Part shown: positions 1 through 13,000 of the stretch, one piece after another
Layout of the letters: each line of letters starts with the position of its first letter
Position numbering within the stretch: position 1 is the first letter of the stretch
Notes under the pieces: model-generated
Told to the model about the DNA's origin: nothing
Database searches by the model: none
What the model saw: only the letters and a program-made list of their open reading frames with translations
From: Acanthaster planci
Lineage: Eukaryota > Echinodermata > Asteroidea > Valvatida > Acanthasteridae
NCBI RefSeq assembly: GCF_001949145.1
Contig: NW_019091618.1
Coordinates: forward strand, 127,317-191,316
Length of the DNA stretch: 64,000 bases
Direction: 5' to 3'
Translations under genes and position numbers: made by a program

Positions 1-100
1 ATGGGGCTTGAATTAGTGGACTGGACCCCTAAAGGCACATTTTAACTGCGAAAGTTTTTTTGAGTCAAAAGTATTTCTAAACTGTGTGGGGGCGTAAAGC
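1..100 (+). repeat. Dispersed repeat fragment (partner at 3860-3918, inverted)
   Basis: The first 19 bases are exactly the reverse complement of 3900-3918, and a weaker match continues for about 20 further bases. A shorter related piece (ATTAGTGGACTG) is at about 4326. Three pieces of one word within 4.4 kb suggest an interspersed repeat family; the family is not identified. The left end is cut by the window edge. Confidence 0.4.
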
Positions 101-325
101 GCGCCCCCACTGAGCTCCATTACAATAGTATCAACCGTACTTTTAGCATCCAGGGCCGGGGCGAATAATTACGTCGGCATTTTGTAGCATTTTTTTTTCT
201 TTTCTTATACAATTTCAAGAAATTACATCGGATATTTAGAATTTCTAGCATCAAAACTGAATAAAATAGTTCAGGTCTAATGAAATGGTCATAACTCTCG
301 GAGATTAGAGAGAAGACATTAGAAA

Positions 326-644
326 GAAGTCATTCCTGGCCGGATTAATGTAAGGTGACACAGTGCAATTTTCCCACATCTCATTTTCTCGGCGTATGGC
401 ACCTTAAGAGGAGAAGATATCAGATTGAGTCCGCCAAGAAAATGAAATTTGCGACACCCACATATTTATTATTCCTTCGGCAAAACATCAGTTTAAGTAA
501 TGAGATGAATGCTGCATTTGAGGTTGGGGTAAAAAAGTTATGCCGAATAAAGTGAAGTCATTCCTGGCCAGATTAATGTAAGGTGACACAGTGCAATTTT
601 CCCACATCTCGTTTTCTCGGCGTATGGCACCTTAAGAGGAGAAG
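326..644. repeat. 91-bp direct duplication (326-416 and 554-644)
   Basis: Two 91-base copies differ at two positions only (G/A in GGCCRGA and A/G in TCTCRTT) and start 228 bases apart. The 137 bases between them are not repeated. No coding capacity is evident. It may be a duplicated stretch or the remains of terminal repeats of the neighbouring retroelement, but the spacing is far too short for a pair of LTRs flanking a complete element. Confidence 0.75.
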
Positions 645-964
645 ACTGGAAAAAATTCTAGATAGGCCTACAGATGCTAGCGATCTCAGAATCGAGGTGG
701 TACTGTTCTCTCTTAGTAGTACGGAGCCGATAAAGTGATAGCGTACGCGAGTAGGTCTCGGACGAAAAGCGAAAGAAACTACTGTGCCGACTCGTAACTA
801 AATGTTTACTGCCTCTTGTTGTTTTTTGATGGACAGAAGCTTATAACCCGCACTGACCATGGTGTTCAAGGAACCGGTCAGGCAAGTGGCATATAAGTTT
901 TGGTGGACTATGACTTCCAACTTGAGTTGAACATAGACCAGGGCGCGGGCACAACAAAGACGCC

Positions 965-3230
965 ATGTTCAGAATTCTGTGCAGGCAATGCGAACGCATT
1001 CCCAGCGAAAGCACGACTCAAGACCCACAGAAGAGTTGCTCCTCAACAGAAACACTGTCAGCATTCGAGACTGGAACTAGACTGTGTCTCACCACATTCT
1101 CCACACGTGTTGGGTTATCTTTCAACGACTCAACCTCAGGATCAACAGTGGTGCTGAACAGGTCCAGAATCTCATCCAGTCTGCATTGGCTGGTTTGCCT
1201 GGTGTGCTTAAAACATCACATTCTTACTGATGAACATCGAGACAACCTGGTACGTCAACAGCGTTCAGAGAAAAATCCCACGCTCAACGAAGCGAAATGC
1301 CAATTCAACACAGTTAGTGTTGAATTCTTTAGTCACATCTTCTCTACTGAGGGGTGTTGCACCAATTTCCTAGCCGAAAATGAAAGCACTATCTGAAGTT
1401 GTACTCGACCAACAAAGAAGAGCTTCGGAGTTTTTGGACTGGCCACGCACTTGGGCTGGATTCATACCGTTTTAAGCTGGCCACATCTCCGAACCACTTA
1501 ACGCACTAACCAAGGAATCAGCGTTATGGACATGGAGCAATCAACAAGAGGCCATGGACAAAATCAACAGTCTATCACTGACAACTGCAAAATCGCATAC
1601 TTCAATCCGGCCCACCGTACAGTAAATGTTGTTGAGGCAAACACCGTTGGACTGTGTGCGGTTCTTGTTGGACATGACGTACGCGTGTTGCCAGCTGTTC
1701 ACTAATGCAGTTGACCAACGCTACTCACAGACATAGAGAAAAGCCCTTGCAGTTACGTGGGGGTGTGCTCCGTTTCCATCTGTACTTGTTGGGCAGCACT
1801 GTGCTGTAACCACCTATCACAAGTCTCATCTTCCAATGTTCAACTACAACTACTCTAATCCGCCTGCTAGAATTGAGAGATGGCTGTTGAAGCTGCAGCT
1901 ATACAGCTTCAAAGTTCACTAGGCCTACAAGCAAGGAAAGTCCCATCCTGCCGACTATCTCTCACGACACCCGTGCTCGTCAGCCAGAGCCAATGCTGAA
2001 GAGCACATCAACTTCATCATCCACAATTTTGTTCCGAAATCCCTAACCCTCCTGAAAGCCATAACACAACAAATAATGACCAACTTCTTCAGCATGCCAT
2101 TAATGCCACAAAAACTAACATTTGGAATCAATCTGTCTATAGCATGTTCCATGAGTTCCTTGAACTCAGTGTAAATAACACTGACGACCTTCTACTTTGT
2201 GATCGCATTTTCATCCTCATTCGCTCCAAAAAAAGAGTAATTTGACATTGCTCTTGAAGGCTATTAATAAAGGCATGGTAAAACTCAAACAACTTCCAGA
2301 GAGAAAGTCTGGATCCTTGGACGAGACACGCTCGTTGAAAACAATGTATTTGAATGTCTGCCCTATCAAGCATCAACAGTGGAAACAGACAAGCGAACCT
2401 CTTCACATGTCACAACTACCAGATGCTCCCTGGTCACATCTCATCATTTACTTCAAAGAACTGCCAACAGGTGACTACTTAATGGTTGTAGTTCATAACT
2501 AAAGTCGGTATCCTGAGACAGAAATCACAAGCTCCACATCAGCGAAGTCTGTTATCCCTAAACTTGACAGAATCTTCACAATTTTGGCAGTCCTTAAGTC
2601 GTTCGTTCAGACAACAGCCCTCCATTTCAGAGCGCAGAATTTGCAGCATCAATGCCAAGTACATTAGTTTCAAACACCACAAAATCACTCCCATCTGGCC
2701 GCAAGCTGATGGCTAGGTTGCAAGGATGATGCGAAACTTCTAAGTGTGTCGCACTGCCAAAGAAAAAGGCAGTTCATTGAGACAAGCAATGTATGCATGT
2801 CTATGAAACTACCATACCACTCCACACAGCATAACTGGAGTCCCACCAGCATCACTACTCTTCACACACTCCTTTCCGCTGCAAGCTACCAGAAAATCCT
2901 TCAAACTGGAGCAACCCAGACATCAAAGCCAAACGATGCAGCGAGTAAGGAACGCATGAAACAACATGATGACTGAAAGAATGCCATGAGCAAACACGAA
3001 TTTAAATATGGCGATCGCGTACTCCATGACACCATACGAACTCAAACCACTGACAAAATGCCCAGGGATTCATGCTCGCAGCCACCCGTAATGACAATAG
3101 CACCATCACCTGAAACACATCCTTCTTCAAACGCTTGAAGCCCAAGAATGCACCGTCAATCAACCAGACAATCAACCATAAGCCGTATGACTCCGATGAG
3201 ATCAGTATCAAACCTGATACACACTAGATA
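965..3230 (+). mobile_element. Decayed Ty3/gypsy-type LTR retrotransposon (pol remnant)
   Basis: The + strand carries pol-like blocks in the usual order, broken by many stops and frameshifts. About 1370-1600 resembles the end of reverse transcriptase. About 1660-1975 resembles RNase H (local motifs RIERWLL and PADYLSRHP). About 2550-2960 resembles the integrase core and its downstream part (motifs PKLDRIF, SDNSPPF, KITPIWPQADG). Protease and the reverse transcriptase core were not found, so the copy is internally deleted as well as mutated. LTRs, primer-binding site and target duplication could not be located, so the ends are approximate. The motif assignments come from family knowledge. The element is inactive. 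Confidence 0.7.
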
Positions 3231-5640
3231 CATGTAGCTCGACCTGTAAGGTGCAGTACCCCCACGAAATCATAGCATGCCTGAGCGCCGGAAGCATTTC
3301 ATTGGAGCTGAAGAATGGTCAAGATCCGGAGAGAGAGTGAAATGCTAGTAAGCGCTGCTCTCCAATGTTCAGTTAATCTTCAATAAAAAAAATGCGTTCA
3401 GTATTGAAAAAGGTACATGTACATGTAGTTATTGTTCACATGTCTGTTCAGTTCAAACAACAGTTTTGGAGCATTTTACATTGCCTCCAACTAAGCACAA
3501 CAATGTTGTGATTTCTAATATTGCGACAAATTTGAACAGTATAATGTTGCTTAAAAACATTCAGACTGGATGATTTTCAGTGGAATTCTTCCACTGACTT
3601 ATTTGAACTGCTGATATCTGTTTGAACACTTGGACTTTCGGCCATTATGAACCCTTGGACATTGAAGGAAAACACAGGTTTCTGAAACTTATTTTGCATT
3701 CTATTTTTAATACTTTATATCAATCACAAGCTGCAGTACTGTCAGTCTTGCAAGAGGCTTTATATAGGATAGGAGGAATGCCATGTTTTCAGCTCTATTT
3801 ATAGTGATTTTATATCGCACCTTTTTTACATGTAATCCAGCAATTAGTGTGTCTATAACCTTTGACTTTGGTTCAGGAAAAGCACAATATAGGGTACAGG
3901 CCACTAATTCAAGCCCCATTGAAACCATCCGTGAGATTTCCGAAACACAAATTAAATTATTGTCTGGTCGCTAATCTTTCAATATCTTTTCAATTTTTTG
4001 TGGTGTAAACCACATCACATTTTTAATTATTCCTACAAAACAAAATCACCCCTGAAAAGTTATTTTTCCAATGTCTGATTGCAGCCTTTTTTCAAGTGGC
4101 AACCCTCAACTTTCTCGGGCAACTTTCTCGGGAACCATTTTTCAACCGTATTTTTTTTTCGCCATTCTGCTATCGTATGAAAGCTCAAAGACCCAGGGAG
4201 TTGATCCTGGCAACGATTTACACAATGTCAACATCTGGGGGGGGCAAACAATCTTCTTTTTCAAAAGATACTGCGGGGGGGGGGCACTTTTAATGCCAAT
4301 GAGCTGGCCAGAAATTCTCATTTCAATTAGTGGACTGCACCCATATACGAGGCATACGTTCCATAGATGCAGTCTCTTTTGCGTTTACTTTGTTATCCGT
4401 CCAGCAAATATAAGACATTATAAGTAACACCTCATGCTACCTGTGCATTGGTTTGTAAATGCACCCATTGACAAATAACTGTCATTATTTCACTTTTATG
4501 ATGTCATTCTATGATGAACAATCTTGGGATGTCGTCATCCACCTTTAACGACGTTGTCATTATCTCAGAATGTCGAAATCTTGCCTTTATGATGTCTTCA
4601 TCCCAAGAAAAATAATCAGGATAATCAGAATAATAACGTATAGGATGACACTTCCAAAACTCTGTAGATGAAGAGCCCCCACCCGAACAACATTTTTCCG
4701 GACCCCAACAAAGATCCTGGATCTGCCCTGCACGATGGGGTAATCAATTAACTTTCCATCCCACATTGCATCGTTCTACTTTAGTATCTCAGGTAAAGAT
4801 GTGAATAGGGCTTCTTTCGAATTTGTGTCTCCCAACCCGTGGTCAGCATGATTTGCAAAATTTTGAGAGAGGGCTGGAATTGAAAGTTTCGATTAAATAA
4901 ACTATGTTATTTTTTTAATTGACAATGATAAATAGCCATTCAGAAATTTCATTACGTCAAAAAGTTTTCTTAAACAAACGAAACCCTGTAGTGAATTGAA
5001 ACGAGTAGATATAACTAAAACAAATTTCTTCAATATGAAAATAATATGTAAATTAAATTGAGATTATAATACAGTATTTACTGAGTAAAAGAAAGGAATT
5101 CGGAAGAGACTTCTCAAATTAAGGAACTCAATTAACTCAATGATTCGAACTGAATTAAACTCAGGTTTGATCCACACTATCAGTGACTCAATAATTCCAA
5201 AGCAGGTAAATTTGGGTAATCGATTAACATACAGTATATAAAAAGGCGTCGTAGATAGTTACACTTTTGAGTCGCTCTTGTCAAATCAATAATTACAAAT
5301 CATTGCAAATAAATTGATGTAACAAAATACAAATCAAAAACTCAATCTTATGAAGCCAAGAAAAGCAAAAGAACATGCCTATGACATGCACCATTGTTGT
5401 TAAATCAAAATTAATTGAAATCAACTTATGCCAAAAGACATTTGCAATATCAAACCAAACACGATGGATTTGCTGTCAGTGCAAATGTCCTCTCAAGCAT
5501 GCACGGGTTAGGGCCGCAGTACGGGCTGTCCTCCCTAGCTATGGCTGGGACTTGTGCATGACAGCGACCAATGTGATTACATCCAAGGAATGAAGCAAGA
5601 GGTAGGTTTCCACCAAGGGGAATATGGGTGGCCATCGGGG
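3231..5640. other. Non-coding AT-rich stretch with repeat scraps
   Basis: No exon or open frame with coding character was seen. It contains the inverted partner (3860-3918) of the repeat at the left edge. It also has two poly-G runs (about 4239-4246 and 4275-4283) in a T/G-rich repeat-like segment at 4070-4330, and a long AT-rich segment at 4860-5380. Confidence 0.5.
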
Positions 5641-6130
5641 CAAACAAGACAACACGAAAAATAAAAACAAAATGAGATTTTAAATATTAACAAAATAAAC
5701 TAAAGAAATATTTTGAAAATAAACCCAAAAAGAAAGAACTAAAATTAAGAACAATGAATAAAAATAGATAAAAAATAATTATAAAGAAACAACAAAAAAC
5801 CAAATCAAATTATAAAAATTAGTAAATAAAAAAAACAAACAAAAATAACTTTTAATAGAAAACGAATAAGAATAAAACAGAAAAAATCAGAATCAGCCAG
5901 AAAATATAAATATTCAAACAAAAGATTAATGAAAGAGTAAAAAGAGAGGAAAAAACTGATAATGAAAACAAAAGAGAAATCTATTACAAAAATGACAAAA
6001 CAAACTACTATTATTGTTTGAAAAGAAGTAAAAAAGAAAATCTCGAAAACAAAATTGAAAGTGGCAAAACAAAAATGTAACCCTCAAAACAAAAATGTAA
6101 CTAGCAAAACAAACTGTAACTCGCAAGATA
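5640..6130 (+). repeat. A-rich low-complexity tract, about 490 bp
   Basis: The + strand is overwhelmingly A with scattered C, G and T (words such as AAAACAAAA and AAATAAAA) and almost no cytosine runs. It abuts the GC-richer insertion beginning near 6180. The composition changes sharply at both edges. The frames on the complementary strand encode only F/L/S-rich low-complexity peptide and are not genes. Confidence 0.7.
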
Positions 6131-6550
6131 AAATTCTCGCCAAACAAAATTCTCGTAAAAAGACTGACCAACTCTTAACGTTGGGGGCATGCGAAGCTCT
6201 GCCCTGTGCGCTTGTTCGCTAGTCTCCGCTAACAGTAGGGGAAGCGAATGCACCAAGAAAATAGAGCCGCCCCACCCCCAATGAAGGCTCGCAGCAGCTT
6301 TCCTGACCAAAAAATGATCATAAAGCAGCCTCAGTCCCCGTTCAGACCAGGTGCTGCACGCGCTGCAGTGCCTCCTCCAGTCACGGCAAGGACCAGTGCT
6401 GATGATAAAGCTCAGCGCGGTTTATAATATAATGCTGACTATGGTGATTCCCTGCTCGCGGAACAGGGTCTGCAGCCGCTCAGCCAGGCTTGTGTTTCTG
6501 CCTAAGATCCTTATTAAAGTCTCGCGGATTTGGCGGATCTGTGTCTGGAT

Positions 6551-7377
6551 TTATAGGTTAAGGGAGTCGGTGCTGTTTTGGGTTGCTGCGAGCTGCTCTT
6601 CGGCCTTTTGCATTTCACGCTCAATTAGGTCTGCTCGCTCGGCCGTTGTGTGGCGCCCGAGCCCTTCACGATAGCCCTCGAGCAACTGCTGGAATGCAAC
6701 CAGTCTGCTCTCTTGCGCCGCTTTTGTACCACGCAAGGTTTTCAGGGTTATCTCGAGTCCTTGAAGCTCTATCAGTGCCAATAGGTGGGTCAGCGGGGTC
6801 TCTATGGTCGTTGTTCCAACATTGACCGTTGATATGCTGTTAATAAGATCATTGACGTACCTATCCATGTCGTCAGTGCCTGCCTCGGCGGCCGCGTCGG
6901 CCTTTTCTACAATCTCTCTAATCTGTTTACCATCCCCAGTCACCTCCAGCATTACTCCAAAGGCTCGGGACAAGCCCATCCCATATCTCTCGATTGACGA
7001 ACCGCTCAGAACCTTTGTTGCATCATTATTCCTCCATGTCAGGAGTTTCCAGCCACGACCCCATTTTACCCACAAAGCTCCAGACTTATCTACTTTAAAA
7101 TTGAGATCAGACGGCCGCGAGTATTTTGACCGCGCCGCTTTAAATCGCGCCACGACATGGTCGCAAAAATCGCTGGATCCGAGTTCATCAAGCCCATCGG
7201 GCATTTTGCGCCACTCGCCCAGGAGGGCATGGTTGACGGGGCTTCAGACGTATTGTCTACGTCGTCCATAAACGAAGTCTTTTCTTTGGCGTCCTCGTAG
7301 TCCTCGGGCCGGGACGGACCCATGTCGTCCATTTCGAAACCGCCTTCATCCATGTAGTATTTGACGCAGTGTACCAA
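6551..7377 (-). pseudogene. Unidentified ORF, frameshifted, left half of a divergent pair
   Basis: A 217-codon open frame (7204 down to 6551) is preceded in a different frame by an acidic stretch starting at an ATG near 7352-7377, implying a frameshift at about 7200-7260. Visible features are an acidic N-terminal segment rich in D/E, a middle block rich in basic and aromatic residues (around KVDKSGALWVKWGRG), and a C-terminal helix rich in E/K/Q/A that could form a coiled coil. I do not recognise a catalytic motif. It lies head to head with the frame at 7391, whose start is only a few bases away. Base composition is clearly more GC-rich than the A-rich DNA on its left. I infer a virus-like or transposon cargo protein; this is not proven. 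Confidence 0.4.
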
Positions 7378-7390
7378 CCTTCAATACGCC

Positions 7391-8232
7391 ATGGCCTTGT
7401 CAAAGTACGGACGCAAACTGAATCCTTACCAACACCTGCGAGAGCCACTTGCGGACAGGCATCTGACAGAGCTTGATTGTAACCATCAACCCGTCTACAA
7501 TAGACCAAAACCAGCAGCTCTTGGTCCGCTTTCCCAACCTTGTTGCTCAGGAAGTGATTGTTCCTGGGACAGCCCGGCTCGCATTCACCGTCTCTCTGAC
7601 TTCAACAGACGCCGTCCAAAATCTCGGAAGGGCGATCGTAAAAAAGACGACAATCTGGTATGAGGTCAAGTCTGTAGATGATAGCGATGTTTGTAACTGC
7701 TATTCCGACCTATGGAAAACAAAGCGAGAGCACCAGTCCAAGGGCTATTAGGGCATTGGTAAGGTATCAGCCAACATGCTGAAACTGAGGGTGAGCGCCG
7801 GAAACGGCAACGCTAACCAGGCGCAAGACAAGGCCATCGCGGATGCCTATGGCAACCGATTTATTGTCCCGCTAGACTTTGAACTACTCAAGGCCCATAT
7901 GCCATTCTTTCAGTCTGCCCTTGGTGACCGATTGGAGTACGAAGTTAATACCTTTAACGACTACAGCCGCGTTGTAAAGGCGGCCGGTGATGCCAATGCA
8001 GCGACAACATCTCTCTCGAGTTTGACACGGTAACTGAGCCGAACCTGGCTCGCATGATTCGCAATCAGTACACTGGCCGGCTTGCCATCCTTTACGACTG
8101 CATATTGCGCGAACAAAAGGTTCCCCTGAATAAAAGCGATACCCTGTGGAATATCAACCTGAGCGTCCTGCCAGTAGCTTGAAGGGAATCGTCAATATTG
8201 CAAGTTCGATTTTGATGCTCAAATTTTCTTAA
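7391..8232 (+). pseudogene. Broken virus-like structural-type ORF, right half of a divergent pair
   Basis: The frame opens at ATG 7391 in a good context (gccATGG). It then shows a frameshift between about 7440 and 7500, an in-frame stop at 7749-7751, another frameshift near 8010 and one near 8165, ending at a stop at 8230-8232. The pieces together span about 280 codons and have coding-like composition. The pattern (N-terminal short basic tail, then a beta-rich body) reminds me of uncharacterised proteins encoded by multicopy virus-like DNA elements in invertebrate genomes. That resemblance is from memory and unverified. No integrase, polymerase or ATPase accompanies it, so the copy is a fragment. 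Inactive. Confidence 0.4.
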
Positions 8233-8622
8233 TAAATCTTGACGCCAAATTTTTTGTTCACCTTCCCACCTTCTACTGTAGTGTGTTACAAGCCTGGAAG
8301 TTATCGAGAGCCCAAATTGTCATACCGCCCGATTCTCTTCATTTCATTTTGAATTTACTGTTAATTTCTACTGGTATGGTTTGCTGGTATGGATGAACAT
8401 CTCCTTTGCCCTCGTCTTCGGATGTGTGGTGTTCGTACAGTCGGAGACCCACTGGACTTCTTTTCCGGAAAATGGAAAACAACGGAGGATATCCAAGCTG
8501 CAAACCCAGTGCAAATGTCCTCAAACAGGCTTCTTCATGCTGAAATCTCTGAAATGACGATCTCCTCTTTCATGTCTTCCCGCAGTTTTTAACCGTTTTG
8601 GATACCATCTCTCAACAAGTAA

Positions 8623-9117
8623 TCTTCAGAGCATCCCAGCCCTGAGAGAACTTCCCCTCATTGTTCACTTCCCCCAGACATCGATGCCACAGGTGCATCT
8701 TCCAAGGCTATTTATAAAACCCTCAACGCAGAACTCAACCAGCTGGAGATTCCTCTTCAGACTTACTGGCATGAACAGAATGTAATCCCAGAGAACCGGA
8801 AAATCGAATGGCAAGCAATACGTCGTCTACCTTCCTCAAAGAAAGAGGGTGATGTCCAATTTCGCCTATTACATAACTTTCTGCCCAGTCTACCTGTCCA
8901 GCAGCACACAAACCCAGACATATCTCCACTGTGCTCTTTGTGTGGAGAAAGAGGAACAATTATTCACTTGTTCATCATGTGTCGCACCATCCAGTCGGCA
9001 TTGAATCTTCTGAATTGTCTCTTGAGTCGTCTTTTCCCGAGTGTTGTTCAAGATTTTGACCTGTACTGTCATTTTTGTCAAAGATGTCTCTTTTGTTTTC
9101 ATTTTCTTCCCTTTTAA
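8623..9117 (+). pseudogene. C-terminal end of a LINE-like reverse transcriptase ORF (zf-RVT-like)
   Basis: An open frame of 165 codons without an obvious own start runs from the codon after a stop at 8620-8622 to a stop at 9115-9117. The peptide has the layout of the zinc-binding tail of non-LTR retrotransposon reverse transcriptases: QFRLLHNFLPS, then CSLCGERGTIIHLFIMC, giving a C-x2-C-x7-H-x4-C arrangement. The reverse transcriptase and endonuclease core are absent upstream. This fits a 5'-truncated LINE copy, which is the usual outcome of target-primed insertion. A short A/T-rich tail follows the stop. The family (for example CR1, RTE or Jockey) cannot be set from this piece. Confidence 0.6.
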
Positions 9118-9947
9118 AAATTTATATTTATATTTTAATTTTTGTATTTTGTGGTAAAGTAAAGCTTCGGTTAATTATCAGGATTTTGTTGATCACCATA
9201 GATTAAATGTGCCAAGACTTACTTTAATCCGTTGCTGTGTTTAACCCCTCATGCATATTTAGAGTTATTTTCATTGCGTGGACTCTTCCATACAGATACA
9301 TGTACATAAACAGTGCCGTCTACTTCGAACATAGCATAAAAGAATGAATCGTGGCTTAAATGAAGAGTTCAAAGGTTTCATTTCAGCAGACGTTTGTTTC
9401 CGTATATTTTGTAACGAATGTATACAATGAACATACAACACTTCATAATAGTGATAAGTAAACATAATCGTTATTCACACACATAACGAGGTGAAGGGAG
9501 TAGACTGGACTTGTTCCGTAATAAAGGCCTCCTCTTGGTCAAAGTAATACAAACCGATTTCTTCAAAGCATTGAAAAAATACTAGTTGAATTAAATTACC
9601 CATGTTTAGAATAAAATCGTTGAGTCTTTAAATGTTCTGGGATGTTGAGGGTAAGGTATCTTTTTCATCATACCACGAGTACCCTATTGAAAAGTGGTAT
9701 CTTCCATGGACTTAAAATTATCCGAAATAATGAATTCAATGAGAAGAAATACTCTATACTGACAGCGAGCAATTTGGATTTGCTGCGCACCGGGTGGCAA
9801 TCGTGCACAACTGTGTGTGACGGCCAACCAGTGATCACAAAGCACAATGAATTAATAAGTATCTAGAAAGGCGGTTGATATGGACAGTATCATCGCGTAC
9901 GCTGTATTCAGTTGTAGGTGCTGTGTATCCGAAGGTATCATCTCATC
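9118..9947. other. Non-coding, nothing recognised
   Basis: AT-rich stretch with no splice-flanked coding frame, RNA gene or clear repeat visible. Confidence 0.5.
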
Positions 9948-9995
9948 ATGACACTAGTATATTCGTCGCGATCATCTAGTAGCCCAGCTTGCAGC

Positions 9996-10096
9996 ATGGA
10001 TGAAGAACATCCTAAGTTTGTGGACAGAGGAACCCAAGTCAGTTTGTTGCTTAACAGACAAGAGTCGCTTCGAGGACGCTTCGTACCGCCTCTGAG
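9996..10096 (+). CDS. Candidate first coding exon of an unknown or alternative transcript
   Basis: An open frame starts at ATG 9996 in a strong context (gcagcATGG); an in-frame ATG at 9948 is also possible. It reads a charged, coding-like peptide (MDEEHPKFVDRGTQV, then QESLRGRFVPPL) up to a textbook donor AG/GTGAGC at 10096/10097. It ends in phase 2 with the bases AG. The first coding exon of the TP53I11 gene at 36507 ends in the same phase with the same bases. It could therefore be an alternative 5' exon of that gene about 26 kb upstream, or the first exon of an unrelated gene. No homologue is recognised, and the partner exon is unknown. Confidence 0.35.
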
Positions 10097-13000
10097 GTGA
10101 GCATTAAATCCCATTAATTGCCGTAATATCGAGAGGACAGAGACGCCTCTAATTTATGCACGTTAGCCCTAGTCCAATAGATCATGTATCTTTTAAGTTT
10201 GAAAACTAGTTCACTGACCACTCCTAGTGATACCCTTCTTTCCTGTTTTTCTGGAGACAGGCTTTTAATTTTCCTCAGCAGGGCACACTGAAACGTCTTC
10301 ATTTTGCTTCTTGCTGCACATGATAGAGGTAATGATTCATGAAGGAGCAAAGTGTCTGCCGCTTTTTCTGTTGTTAGTGAATTGTATCATCAGACTTCAT
10401 ATATGGTTAGAGCCCAGAAATTAACGTTTGATCCATGAGAAATCGTCGAGGTGATACATACTTGTGGATTTTCACGTTTTTTCATTTAGTTTTATATTTC
10501 GGTGTTGAATTTCGAAACAACTTGGGGTTGTTTTGGTTAATTTGTTATTTTTTTTTCAGCTTAATTTCCATACATTACCCAGAAAGAAAAGCATAACAAA
10601 GTAGTCCCCGATATGTAATGTTGTCTGGCATAGAATAGGGACTATTAAAATAAGACTGCTACACCGCGGCGCACGGGATACGCTAGCGCTGCTCGGAAAA
10701 GCTGTTGTTAAATTACAATTGTTCTGCGTCTTTATTTCATTTCTCGTGCTGCAAGTAGAGTACGTTTTATTAATAATGTATGTGTGTGCTTAATATGCTT
10801 TTGAAATAAAAAAAGAAACTTACAACACAGAGATACAACCACCCAGGTTTTCAGGATCGCATGTGTATTCCGTATTCACATCATTTCTAATGGTCCATAG
10901 ACCTACATGTACATTTTTTTTATGAGAAACCTGATTTTTTGCTGATTAACTACCTTACACGCGGGTTGATTAAAGCACGTGTCGGAAGCCCTGCTTATTA
11001 CCATGTTTTGTACCTATAACGATGTTAACATCTGTGGAGTAATACAATAGGCTTGATTAGGCTCAATCCCTGCGCTGCGTGTACATTTGCCTGTGAATCA
11101 CCAGCGCAATTAAACGGTGTGTTCGAAATAAAATGACAAAAACAAGTCATGTACATGTACACTATAAAACTACAAGCCAGACATAACAGAAAATGGAAAG
11201 GAAATCATTATTTCTTACAGATGCCATTTATGTGGGCCTGTATCGTGCTCGAAATGTGAGGTAAATATGGCTACCCTGCGTATATATACCGGGAGCGATT
11301 AATAGCATGCAAAAATACCTGGAAACTCAACCAGGATCTATCTTGATGACATACGGCAATCAGGATTGACAGCCAATGAGCAAACTAGGCACTGCTGCAG
11401 TTACATGTAGCTTCATAACGACCTAACAACAGCGCTAATAAAAGTGTCACCATGAGTTACATCATGGTGACTGAAGGCTACTTCGTCGCCTGCATTAAAT
11501 GAACCTTTTCGGGGCACTGTCCTCAGTGTGAATGCCATTTTGGTTGCAGTTTGCTAAACGCTACCACTCCTCGAATACGCTTTTATTGTTGTCGATATTA
11601 TAATAACTAAATATCTTCTTGAATGATTTGCAAATAGTATATACCTCATAGCCAACCTCTCATGTAAACAATTTGTCATCTTTTGATATACTTCTAAACA
11701 TTTATAAAGGGAGTGTCATTCAAAGGTTGCTGATGTATATTGAATAAGACAAGATGGATGGAATCGCAAAGGTCATCAAGGTATAGAAGGCTTAGTGAAG
11801 ATTCCCGAAGTCACCGTCATACAAAGCAGACATGCTGGCCTCTTTCATTTATCATTAGACAAAGCGTTCAGGCCAGGTGTCAATTCCACTTATCACTTTA
11901 GTCCCTCTATCGCCTCTCTTTGCAAATAAACGATGCATTAGACGACATTCAATACGAAGTATTAATACAACAATGACAACCAGTTAAGCGATCGCACTGA
12001 TTATGAGGCAATTTGTAATGACAGTTATATCTTACTCCCTAAATTTAGGATTTTAACAGAAATCCAATACGTAGGGGGGCATTTCAGAGGTTTGGAAAAG
12101 AAACGCTGCTGGAAAAAAATATGGTGTACTAAATGGAAATGTTTTGACGAATAAAAATGTATCACTAACTTCTTACTAAGCTTTAAAACATCAATTATTT
12201 CCGACCAGGAATACTTCAATACTCAGTATCTGCTGTGAAGGAAAATGCTTGTAAGCACAGAATGCTAATATCAAAAACAGGAATTGCTGGGATTACCTCG
12301 CTTATTATTTAATGACGAAACCCTGGCATTGTTACAGAAGATGAAACAATGATAATCGAACATCATGGTCTGATATTGCAAATTAAAACTCCATAGAATA
12401 TCTCTGTGGATCACAGTTTAGTGTGAGATTTTACTGCGTATACGTATAAAATCTTCAATTAAAAACGTGACACCTTTTAATACATTACATTTTGATCACG
12501 TTTTCTTGGCAGCGTGTAAATCGGCTTGCAGAAAACCAAATATTACACTGTAAGTGATCACAATTTTTGCGAAGTTTCATTTCGTAAATATTCCAGTTTG
12601 TTGGGAGCTATAACTGCATCCTTGTCTTCCATCAACCTTTTTGAAATAACCTACTTTTAAGCGGTGACAACGTACGAGTGGCTGACTTCAGCACAACTCG
12701 ATTTTGGATGCCAAAACATTGTACACTTTTGAAGAGTTTTGAAACAGTTTTTTACTTGACAATGGATCTACGACAACAGGTCTTGATAAGAATTATAGGG
12801 ACCTATGATTGCCGTACATAATTGCTGAAAGGTAAGGCCAAAATGCAGGCACTGCCAATACATCATACATCTTTTGCCAAGGTTTGGTTTTCCCTTTATA
12901 GAGTCAGCTTACAGTAATCTGATATTATTTACGAATGGGGAAATGAGTTCTCGCTTGTTTCTACAAAATTTCTATTGATAGTTCCATTTCATATTTTTTT

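Noticed and set aside
5926-6310. Phe/Leu-rich minus-strand frames
   Set aside because: Products of the A-rich low-complexity tract, with no start context or conservation.
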